From Ciona savignyi (Eukaryota; Chordata; Ascidiacea; Phlebobranchia; Cionidae), in the NCBI GenBank assembly GCA_000149265.1, contig CH001397.1:167382-231381 (forward strand): a stretch of 64,000 bases of DNA, written 5' to 3'. Position numbers and translations under genes: made by a program. The notes under the pieces are model-generated. The model did no database searches, was not told the DNA's origin, and saw only the letters and a program-made list of their open reading frames with translations. Below, piece by piece: positions 44,301 through 55,900 of this stretch. Each line of letters begins with the position of its first letter. Within the stretch, counting starts at the first letter, position 1.

Positions 44301-47300
44301 CAGTTTCGATCTCAATGCCACATCCCAAACTTAAACTTTGTGTTTTGTTCCTAGTAATAACTGAGGCAATTGTAGGCATTCCATCAACAATGAGGGTTGG
44401 AATTCCTGGTAAAATAAGTTTACTGCAAGATCAATACAACAATACAAGTTTCAACTTACGAGATTTAGGGACCAATGTTATCCTTTGCTTAATGCTTGCA
44501 TTACCACCTCCACAAACAGCATTACCAACCACACAAGTGATATTGGTTGAACCGCTAACCCCAACATTGGTGACCCCACATGTGTTGGATAACCCCACAC
44601 AAGATGAACACAACCAGCTACAATGAACGGCAGGGTTTCCGTCAGCTGAGCAATTCATGGTCAACGTCCCATCTGATCTAAGCAGGTAACCATCGTCTGC
44701 TTTGACCAATAGATCCGACATTTTGTTTTCAATCTTCGGGTTGTTAGCAGGATCTGAAGAATAACTAAAAGTCAGATATGTTGAGTCCAACATATGTTTA
44801 TCAGGGACAATAATCCGCGTAAGTAACGGAAGTAACACTTGTGTGTTTGCTCATGTGACGCACACCGTGCGAGTATGAATTTACTCTCCAAATAAAAAAA
44901 CTAAACTTTATGGCGACCGTATTCTATTCAACTGGCGTATAGGGGAAATAAAAACAAATCCATATCATTGCAACCGTTTTTATTGTATACATGGCGCGTT
45001 CAAATACTGGAGTCTATATAATAATGTTATATTATGAAACTGTATAAAAAACTATTTTTTTAAGGAAACTTTATAATACTTACAATACACAGTTAATGTC
45101 TTGTTGTCTCTTCCCAGATGACTATATTCAGCAATGCTAGTGTATTTAGATATAGCTCTACATTCCACTATATCTCCATTGTTTGAACTGTTCAGTGTAG
45201 TGCTTGTCCACGTATTTCCATTTAACTGGAAATCAAATTTATTAAATTAATAAATCAAGAGAGCTGTAGGTCAATTAAATTTTTACCGCTTGTATTTGAC
45301 CATTGAAATAAACTTCAACTCTGTCTGCCAAGGGAAATCCCCCAACAACATTGCATTGGAATGTAGCTTTGTCATCAACACAATGGGTATTGTTTCCAAT
45401 CAATGTAGTAGTTGGTGCTGGATATAATGAACAGTGAAGTCACAATAAACATGTGTCATACTCCCACATCACAATGGAAACAGTGATGCAACAATGCTTA
45501 ATACCATGTAAAGGAAATAATCCACCCACCTGACCAGCATTGCACAATCTTTTCATTCTCCCACTCTGCTGAAGCAAGACATTTGGTAGCAGTGTTTCCA
45601 GGTGTGCCATTTGCATAAAACAAAGTAGAGTCCTGGGAACACTGGAAGTGAGCTTGAGTGTTGTAGACACCAGTTGGTGGATTAACTGGAACATTACTAG
45701 ATGTTGGAGATGTGCAATCTGTGAAAGTCAAAACCTGAGTGTTCGATACCAACATTATTTGAACCAGTTAATGAAACTTCCATCGCATTTTATACGAGCT
45801 CAAATAAAAATAAAAAATAAATTGAATATTCGAGGTTAAAATTATCACTTAAAACCACATTTATTAAACAACTATAACATAGGCTCCAATATTAAATACT
45901 GGATAGGATAGGATATTCATGATTATTCCAGTGAATGGGAAAACCAAGGGGGTAAACACACAGGCAATCGTCAGATCAAATCGCGCCCACCGTCGGGTTA
46001 CTGGGTCTATTGCAGTGTGTTGTGTATGATTTACACAATTCTTTAATTTTGCTAAACCCATTAATCCGCTGGTTTCTAGTATATGACTTAAAAACCATAA
46101 TAGAGAAGAGTTTGTCCATGTTTCCATAGCAACAGTTTAAAATAGTATGCAAACATAAGTAGATTTACATCCCATTGTAAAATAGTGAAAATAGAGTAAC
46201 ATTAGTCTAATCGAGTGAGATAAAGGAATGTCCACATTTTGTTCTTAATGATATATTCAAGGCCCTAATTCTTCCGTAGGTTTAGCCAAGTGAAAATATA
46301 TGATACTTTTTATATGATATGATACTTTATACTTTTATGAAGAGTCAAAGTCATAATAGTAGTACAAAAGATAGCATATCAAAAACTATCATTGTTATAA
46401 TCACTGTAAAAAAATAATTTACTATATTCACCAATTTAAATTAGTAATGAATGGATGTAGAAATGTGGTGTAGAAGAAATGATCATGAAGGACAGTTTCT
46501 AAATCCAACTCAACTTACTTTGCTTGAATCTCCATTAAGTGTGACCCGTAATAATAATTATTTCACAGCAGACAGAACCTACAAAAAAGAAAAAAAGCTT
46601 CCAACTGATTTACCTTTGACAATAACTTGTAAGTTATAAGTTGGTGATGGTTTACAGCTCATCTCAACACTGACATTGCTTGTTAATGGTGTCAGAAAAG
46701 TGAGGTTTGAAGAAACCACACCAGAGGATTCATAGCATGATATGCTATAATTGGTTGTTGTGGATGATTGGCAATGTGGAATGAATGTAGATTGATAAAA
46801 CTGAAATCCTCCTGTAAGACCTGGGTTAACTGTCCATGAGCAAATATATGGACTTAAAATATCCCCAGAATTAATTTCAAGGCCAGTAACTTCAGTTGCA
46901 ATGGTAGCTTGGTTGGTTGGTAGTTGTATTAAAGTTGCAGTTGAATTGATGTTACCTACAAATAAACAAAGTTATTTACAAAAACTAGTTGAATGCATAG
47001 TTGTTGAGTGATGGTAATGCAGTTTATACTTCAAGATAAATTATGATGAACACATATAATTTAAAAATTAAATTTAAAATTAATTTGCATGCATGACTGC
47101 ACTTTTCCAAATCCACATGCGGTATGAGTTAGAATTTACTCTTGCAAATAAAACAATAATTAACGTTTACCGCAACAGTTTTCTATTTACTTTTTTATGG
47201 ACCGCTTTTATTATACACATGGCGCGTCTGAATACTGGAGTCTTAACACAAAAAATTTACTTTCGTTACTGATATGAGCTTCCACAGGCAATTGAATTCT

Positions 47301-47941
47301 TACTCGCCTGAAATTTGATGGATTTTTGGTCCTATTTTCAAATGCGCTCAAACATTATATCAATATTTGACATATCTGATACAATCACCAATTTTCCCCA
47401 CATACATTTATACACATATGTTGGTATAATGTACAACCTAGGTGGACTATGTTCGCTATTTATATCTTATGCTTAAACAAATCAATATATCGCCTTTGTA
47501 TTTATTAGTGAAACACACTGAAGCAATGTCAACCTGACTCTACTTAGCTCACTTTATATTTACCATTGACATATGAACAATCATAAACAACAGTATACAA
47601 TAGCACATTTTGAATGTTTGTATGAGCTATAAACAAATATATCTGGATTTTAATATATTTTAAACATCAAAACTTCTATACATTGGTCTTTTTATTTACT
47701 TTTATGTAAAGTTAAAATAAACCTATTTAAATGAATCAATAAATGGTGAAAGTCGAATAACAGAAAAAACAAGACTGTTAACGATTCCTTCTATTTTGCG
47801 TTTTAAGTCCGATTGCTTTTAATGTTTACTTAAAATCATAGTTAACCGTAACTTACCATGAAAAAGTATGAAAAGATTGATAAATGTCCATGAAAGTATA
47901 GATTTTTCACTCCAACTGCCGAATATCATAATCATCATCAT
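41342..47941 (-). CDS. Receptor copy D: compensated frame change in Ig5
   Basis: Predicted 733 residues. Exons: 47941-47857, 46955-46614, 45718-45530, 45417-45287, 45225-45084, 44753-44460, 44405-44139, 43693-43541, 43506-43431, 43359-43117, 43064-43033, 42819-42764, 42278-42233, 41693-41650, 41443-41342. The donor of exon 9 is changed from CCAG/GTTTGA to CCAGTGTTTAGA. The only GT there lies one base upstream, so exon 9 loses a base. Exon 10 has one extra base (AATATATGAAG in place of AATATTGAAG on the plus strand). Together the frame is restored, and about 19 codons of the Ig5 end read differently (HHRKMKLVLTNSQLFLH in place of QPSENETGSYKLTVISS). The stalk has gained two Cys (PCKACEQ). Exon 13 starts TPQQ rather than TQQQ. 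Ig1 is the long form shared with B. Confidence 0.75.
41716..42000 (-). mobile_element. SINE in intron 13 of copy D
   Basis: Near full-length, with tail (TTAGGATAGGATATTAATG), body and worn head. Same locus as in copies A-C and E. Confidence 0.7.
45897..46085 (-). mobile_element. SINE in intron 2 of copy D
   Basis: Tail GGATAGGATAGGATATTCATG onward with the body. The other copies have only the tail stub here. The adjoining 46090-46500 is unique to D and shows no gene. Confidence 0.7.
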
Positions 47942-47997
47942 ACGGTTCAACTCTCCAGTCAAACTAATTTGTTTGCATTTGAACAGGAAGCCTAGAC

Positions 47998-48022
47998 GGG
48001 AATTCCCCTACCGTGAATCCCC
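47998..48022 (-). promoter_or_regulatory. KappaB-like sites upstream of copy D
   Basis: GGGGAATTCCC (47998-48008) plus AGGGGATTCACG. A distal GGGGAATTCCC is at 48257-48267. Confidence 0.48.
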
Positions 48023-48489
48023 TGAAAGTCAATATTTTTTCCTGGTAACATAGAGATTTAAAATTAGTTTAGTAGGCGGTGTTAAAACTATGGCTGTGTG
48101 CGGTCGTGTGGCTGAATGGTGATCACTAGTTCGTAAACCTTTTTATTGGTTCGAAACTAAATCCGGTAAAAACAAACTACGGTTCCAACGATACTTGTAA
48201 AAAAGTATCGATAATCGTCACGTATCGCGATAATTGTGATTATCGTGAGTGAACAAGGGGAATTCCCATCATTTAAACTGCACGTCTTTAAATGAGTGAA
48301 ATGCGTTTTTTGATGATGACTATAAAACTACAGTTAATCTTTGAAGAAATCTTGTAAATAAAATCAACCTTATTTCTAATTATTGCAATAATCCTACAAA
48401 CTGATGTGCAAAACATAACTATTCTTTCTATCTACTGAAGGAATAAGCCAATAATTTTTGTGTTATTGCGACGCTTTACTTCCGAAGGG

Positions 48490-48712
48490 TTTAGGTTTGA
48501 AACTGGTCACTAAATAGTTAGTTGTTTTTTTCGTCAAGGAACTTAACGGACATTTTAATGGGTACTATCAAAGTAAAGAAATGTCTCAATCATACACAAC
48601 AAACTGCAAAAACGTCAGTAACCCGACGGTGGGCGCGGAGTACTGATGATTGTGGGTGTGGTAACGCCCTGGTTTTCCCACTTACGGGGAAAAATTTGCT
48701 ATCCTATTATAT
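48490..48712 (+). mobile_element. tRNA-derived SINE between copies D and E
   Basis: Counterpart of 20505-20737, slightly shorter. Both carry the distinctive CGCGGAGTACTGA variant of the SINE body. Confidence 0.7.
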
Positions 48713-48732
48713 CCAATTTGGTAATTATGTAA

Positions 48733-49905
48733 ATAAAAACCAAAGATATTTTAATCCATAACACAAACAACAACTATTTGTATCCAACGACTATCGTTTT
48801 GCCGTGTTCCGAATTATCATGCTGCGTGCTTTTACCGTTAATACAAATAAACTGTAACATCTGTGTCGTATTATGTTCACTTCGATTGATGTTTGGATTT
48901 TGTTTTGAGCGACATCCATTGTTTGCCCCTGATGCTAGGCCTGGCAATCCCAATATTTCAACGTTGGTTGTGACGTCACAAGAACTTGCTTAATACACCT
49001 GCTTACTTGTGTTATTGTATTTCCTGAATTAAATACTAAGCAGTTAACAGAAAGTATTGTTAATGAAGCTGAGTGAATTAATTTACTGAATTGACATACC
49101 TGCAACGATACTCAGTTGGTAAGCAGCGTTTTTGTCATTTTTACTAATCGTTAATATTCCTGACGCCATATTGATTGTATTTATTTCGTTTATAGAAAAC
49201 CGCTTATTAAACACTGGAAAGAGAGTGTTGTGCGCGGTTAAACTTGACAATCGCGTTGGAATTTTCAGCGCATCAATAGTGTAGCGATTCTGGGCGAAGG
49301 GAGGTTCTCACACAGAAAAATTTACATAAATTAGACTAAAATATACAGAAAGACTTTACGAGCCTTAGAGCAAAACACGTAAAAACTTGGGGTTTGCAAG
49401 TTGACAAACGGGATTTAGTTTTGAATCTGTGGCGAGTTGTAATATGCATTTTGAATATGAATATTTCCTATTTAAAGCTGGGAAAGAAAAAAACAACAGT
49501 GTCATCAATCATAATTAATACATTTATGATCATTAAGAAATAGCACAAATTGAATGCAGATACAGTGGATGATTAATCACAGAATTAGAAATGCTTGATT
49601 AATACAAAAATTAAACAATGTATAAAAATTTAGAACAAAAGTTCAAAATGACAATGTAAGAATGATTATTGCAGTATAGGTTAAGTAAACAAAATCTTAT
49701 GCATGAACTTTTAGAAAGAAAATAAAAAAAAGGAAAAATAGAATATATTCGGATATTTACTCTTAGCTATGGGTAAACAGATTTACTTGTATGTTTATCA
49801 ATATACACTAAGATAAACAGGTGGTTTAGTCAGTTAAGTTAACGACCAAATAACAAATATCCGAAATAATCATGTTTGGGATCATGTGTAGAAAATAATA
49901 TCCCG
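48733..49905 (-). repeat. Inter-gene block downstream of copy E
   Basis: Counterpart of 12655-13780, with CRE-like TTGTGACGTCACAAG inverted at about 48968. Confidence 0.78.
49100..49306 (-). pseudogene. Ig-like exon relic downstream of copy E
   Basis: Second half well kept (FNKRFSINEINTINM, then ASGILTISKNDKNAAYQLS), with a good CAG acceptor-like site at 49214 and TGCAG/GTATG donor. The first half has an in-frame TGA after LLMR. Confidence 0.55.
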
Positions 49906-52900
49906 CTAAATCTCATATTCGGATTGTTTTTCTTTCTTCCGATCGACACCGATATTCTCATAGTTCCTGTTCATCACAACTTCATAACCGTCACCTGATG
50001 TTCCCATCTACATGTTCAATTGTTTTTAATGCTTTATCCCTGCGTGTGGAAATAGGCTGAAGACTTCACACAGGGGCAATCATTGGATTACCCGGTCATA
50101 AGTGTGCTGTTGTAGTTTAACTGATTTTTACACTTGGTTTAACCCTTTAGAAACGATAAGACCAAATTTGGCTTTTTTGACATGTGCTCATTCAAAATAA
50201 AAAATCTCCAAAATTTCTTATCCAAACTGCTAAAGTTTGGTCTCTTTGGAAAGCTATATGATATATCTTTTGAAAAATACAAAAATAAACATAACTTTGC
50301 ATTTGAAATTTTTAAGTAAAGTTTAGTTGAATTTTATAACTTTTTTTGGTCTAATTTTGAGGGGGAAGTCTCACAAAAAACGTTTTTTTTCTAATACTAC
50401 GCCCAAAATGTGCGTTTCATTTAATGTGTCTATGGCAGTAGAATAAGTTTCGTTTCTTGGGATGTCCCGGATGTGATCTTACCTGTATTTTTTTGCATTT
50501 TGGGGGGGTTTTGAGTATTTTTATAGTTATAGTCGCAATTTGGTTCAAACACTTCATTTATAGTTTATTTCAAAGAAAATTAGTAAGAAAAAGAAATGTG
50601 TACTTTATAGTAATCTAAATTTCTAGTCTAACATTTCTTATAATAAAAAAACGCAAAAAAACTTCGGGATGGGTGGACCTGTAACATGAAATTAATGACG
50701 TAATATTATTTTGATGACGTCATAAAACCAAAAGTATAATATAATTGTAGGAAATTTGTTTTTGAGTAACTTTGTAAAAGTAAGCTAGACTCTATTGTAA
50801 ACAAATCAAAAACTACAACATTGTATAAGAAAGAATATGACGTGGACGCAAAGATAGTGACGTCATCAAAAAATAAAAATTTTAGAAATTTTGGAAATTT
50901 TATTTCGAACAACTCTAGTGTTGAACATTTTGCTCTAACTATAACACGAGAGGCGCTAGAGAACTACAAAGCGGACTCGGTCAAAACACGCAAACTGCGC
51001 AAAAACAATCTCGTTTCTAAAGGGTTAAGTAACTAAATCCAGAAAATACAAAGGCAAGAATTGTAGCAAGTTTTACTTTTGAAATTTAGTCCACCAAAAA
51101 CTTACATTTCCTGATTGCAACGTCTGTATGTCCATATAATTCTGATCATCTGTAGCAGAAATTTACGTTTTAGGATAGAATATTATTGTTTATCCAATAA
51201 CCACAGGGGTTAGTTAACACACGGTGAATTGTCAGATTACTATTGAAGTGTGTTGTGTATGATCTTTCAATTAAGTAATTTTCTGACCAAAGGTAAAAAA
51301 AATTGATTGGTTCAATGCCAGCTGGTTGTAAATTGTGTTTTAAGCAAGTTAATGGCATCACCAAATGAACAAGGATACACAGATTCTTTATCACACCTTT
51401 TTATTTAAAAAAAACTTACTTGCTATTGCGCTGGTGCCAGTGTTTACATAAGGATGCTGTTGCTGGGTCTACACAAACAAACATATTAAGTTGTGTCTAA
51501 ATATACAATGCAATCATTGTAATAATCTAAACTATTTATTAAGCAAACAATAAACAGCCATTGTGTAAATATGACGTTTAAAGCATTTTAAGAATTATAT
51601 TCCTCTTACTTTAGTTTATTTATTTTAGCCCCAGTATTAAAATATGGCAAACAATAAATTCACGACACAGGAACAGGAAAAGACTGCAAAACGAACAGTC
51701 GTTAAAGCATGTCATTTACAAAAGGATATAATTAAATAAATATAGCGAACACGGCCGCCAAACCAAAAGCAAAAATAAATGCAAACAAAATTTAATTAAG
51801 ACCAAACGATATATTTTGAACCCCCCCCCCCTTTCCACAGAGACTAAATTTAGCAAACCTGGAAATGATAAGATTTTAAAAAGTACTGATAAAAGAGTAT
51901 TTAAGGTAAAACATATCTTTGAGGTCAATGTTTGAATTCTAAAGAATTAAAAACTGCATTCGTACCATGTTTTGTTGGTTGATTTTATTGCTGTGCGTTG
52001 CATTATCCAGTTCAACATAATCTGAAAGTATAAATTGAATAACAGTGGTTTGTGCATATCTAATACCACAATCTAATTTTAGCAACATAATAAACAATTT
52101 TTTACCAAATAAAAATAAATTGCGATTTATAACTGGAGCAAGAGCTATAATATTTAAAGATGATATCAATTATTTGTTGATTAATTGAATATTATCTTTA
52201 AAAAGTCGACATTCTCAAAATAAGTGACCACCATTACCTGCAGCTGCTGAGTTGATGTTTCCTTGGTTCCTGGAAATAAATGATGAATGAATATGAATAA
52301 GGTGAACTATAGCCGACAAACCTGTCTTCTGCAGTAGGTTTGGCATTGCTGTGTCTACAGAAATGGTATAGAAGAAATGCAATTATGATCAACAGAATGA
52401 AGATAATTGATGCAAGAACAGAACCAACAATAACCACAGAATCAGCTGTTTGCTCAGATGCTTTACATGATTGCGACACAATAATTGTGAATGAAAAATC
52501 AACTGGTTCAAATATTGAAGAAATAACTGTAAGTTTGTAAGAACCAGTTTCATTTTCAGATGGCTGAAAATAAGCAGTCAGAATATCTTACTAGACAACT
52601 TCAAATTAAACTTTTATTAGAAAATCAAACCTGGTTCTTCATAAATAGAAAGTTTTGTGTCCATGTGTTTTGTTGTGTGTTTCGAATATCATTTTGTACA
52701 ATCAACCCTGTAATAAAAGGTAATGTATATTTGAGTTCTACCACATTTATGTTTGTTCGAACCATCTTTTGTCAACATTGTAGAATGTAGAAAGGGGTTC
52801 AAAGTGAAAGTGATGCTACACAACTGTGAAGCACCAGTCGTCCACTCACATACATTGTTCATACCATTGTTGACTTTAAACTGCTCTGCTGGAACTGTGG

Positions 52901-55900
52901 GTGGATGCATGTCGTTATAATGTCAATTTAAATAGAACAATGTTTATTTATGTAGCAAATGCTAGTTTTAAACATGCAAAAGGTGTGATATTATGGTCAC
53001 CTTTAAAGTGGGTTAGTGACGCCTTTCAACCGAAGGGTTGTTGGTCTAAAACTGGTCGCTAACTAGATGGTTGTGTTAAAGCACTTAACGAACATTGGTT
53101 GAACCAAGTGAATTAATGGGTTCTACTAAATTGAAGGAACGGGTAAATCATACACAACACATTGCAATAGCTCTGGTAATCCGACAGTGGGCGCAAGGTG
53201 ATCTGATGATAACCGGTGTGTTGGGATAAACATGGATATCCTATCCTTCTATAATTCATGCTCACATAGTACGTCAACATAGATGGTGGAGGAAAAATTT
53301 CCAAATGCATCGGTTGTATTACAAGAATACAATCCTCTATCCGAAGATGTGAGATTATTGATGATCAGAATATTTGATCCGGACTTCACTTCTCCATCTT
53401 TCATCCACAAGAATGTTGTTTTCATCTCAGTTTCGCTCTCAATGCCACATCCCAAACTTAAACTTTGTGTTTTGTTCCTAGTAATAACTGAGGCAGTTGC
53501 AGGCATTCCATCAACAATGAGGGTTGGAATTCCTGGTAAAATAAGTTTAGTGCAAGATCAAAACAACAATACAAGTTTCAACTTACGAGATTTAGGGACC
53601 AATGTTATCCTTTGCTTAATGCTTACAGTACCACCTCCACAAACAGCATTACCAACCACACAAGTGATATTGGTTGAACCGCTAACCCCAACATTGGTGA
53701 CCCCACATGTGTTGGATAACCCCACACAAGATGAACACAACCAGCTACAAAATACGGCAGGGTTCCCGTCAGCTGAGCAATTCATGGTCATCGTCCCATC
53801 TGATCTAAGCAGGTAACCATCATCTGCTTTGACCAATAGATCCGACATTTTTGTTTTCAATCTTCGGGGTATTAGCAGGATCTGAAGAATAAGTATATGA
53901 TATCCACCACAGGGCGAGAATNNNNNNNNNNNNNNNNNNNNNNNNNNNNNNNNNNNNNNNNNNNNNNNNNNNNNNNNNNNNNNNNNNNNNNNNNNNNNNN
54001 NNNNNNNNNNNNNNNNNNNNNCTTGCAAATAAAAAACTAATTAACGTTTACCGCGACTGTTTCATTTGCGGTAAATGATTTACTTGTGTTACTCGCGTGA
54101 GCTTCCACACATAAGTGAATTCCTACTCAACCATAATTTAACATTTGGCCTGGTTTATGATGTTCTTATTTAAGCTTCTACAAGGAACATAGTGCCATAA
54201 TTCCACAGAACATAAAATTATGGATAATATTTCATTAATTTTCCATTTCTAGAATACATGAATAATTAATATGATTTGTACACTGTGAGAAAACAACCAA
54301 GTAATCAAATGTTGATTTAACCATGTTTATTTAAAAGCACCACTCTTGTAGTTTAATTTACTGGGTTTAGGCAAGAATGTGATATTATGATACTATAAAA
54401 AATGTTTTAATGTAAACTTTATAATACTTACAATACACAGTTAATGTCATGTTGTCTCTTCCCAGATGACTATTTTCAGCAATGCTAGTGTATTTAGATA
54501 TAGCTCTACATTCCACTATATCTCCATTATTTGAAATAGTCAGTGCATTGCTTGTCCATGTGTTTCCATTTAACTGGAAATTGAATTTATTAAATAAATC
54601 AATCAAGAAAGCTGTAGGTCAATTAAATTTTTACCGCTTGTATTTGACCATTGAAATAAACTTCAACTCTGTCTGTCAACGGAAATCCCCCAACAGCATT
54701 GCATTGGAATGTAGCTTTGTCACCAACACAATGGGTATTGTTTCCAATCAATGTAGCAGTTGGTGCTGGATATAATGAACAGTGAAGTCACAATAAACAT
54801 GAGCCATACTGCCACATCACAATGGAAACAGTGATGCAACAATGCTTAATACATTGTAAAGGAAATAATCCACCCACCTGACCAGCATTGCACAATCTTT
54901 TCATTCTCCCACTCTGCTGAAGCAAGACATTTGGTTGCAGTGTTTCCAGGTGTGCCACTTGCATAAAACAAAGTAGAGTCCTGGGAACACTGGAAGTGAG
55001 CTGTAGTGTTGTAGACACCAGTTGGTGGATTGACTGGAACATTACTAGTTGTTGGAGATGTGCAATCTGTGAAAGATAAAACCTGAGTGTTCGATAACAA
55101 AATTATTTGAACCAGTTTATGAAACTTACATCGCATTTTATACGAGCTCAAATAAAATAGAAATTGAGAAAATTAAAATAACTATTTCATATCACACGGC
55201 ACCGACAAAAATAAAACATAAAAAGTTTAAGTGTTTCAACCTTATTTACCTTAAAAATTTAAACTTCATTTACCTTTGACAATAACTTGTAAGTTATAAA
55301 TCGGTAATGGTAAGCAATACATCTCAACACTGACATTGCTTGTTAATGGTGTCAGAAAAGTAAGGTTTGAAGAAATGACACCAGATGATTCAGAGCATGA
55401 TATGCTATAAGTGGTTTTTATGGATGATTTGCATCCACCAAATGATGAATGATAAAACTGAAATCCTACTACAAGACCTGGAACTACCCATGAGCATTCA
55501 CTTGGACTTGAAATATCTCCAGAATTAATTTTAAGGCCAGTAACCTCAGTTGCAATAGTAGCTTGGTTGGTTGGTAGTTTTATTAAAGTTGCATTTGAAT
55601 TGATGTTACCTACAAATAAACAATGTTATTTACAAGAATAGTTGAATGCATAGTTGATGAATGATGGTATTACAGTTTATACTTCAAGATAAATTATTAT
55701 GGACACATGTGATTTTAAAAACAATTTTTGCCTTGTGAGTTTAAAGATGAATTTCATGCATGACTGCACTTTTCCAAGGCCAAAAATCCACATGCCATGC
55801 GAGTAAGAATTTACTCTTGCAAATAAAATCTTATTAATTGCGAACGTTATTTATTCAACTAGCATATAGAAGAATAAAAAACAATCCTCATCATTGTGAC

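Noticed and set aside
50706-51036. Possible transposase fragments in the piggyBac-like element
   Set aside because: The short frames on both strands are AT-biased and show no DDD-type motif.
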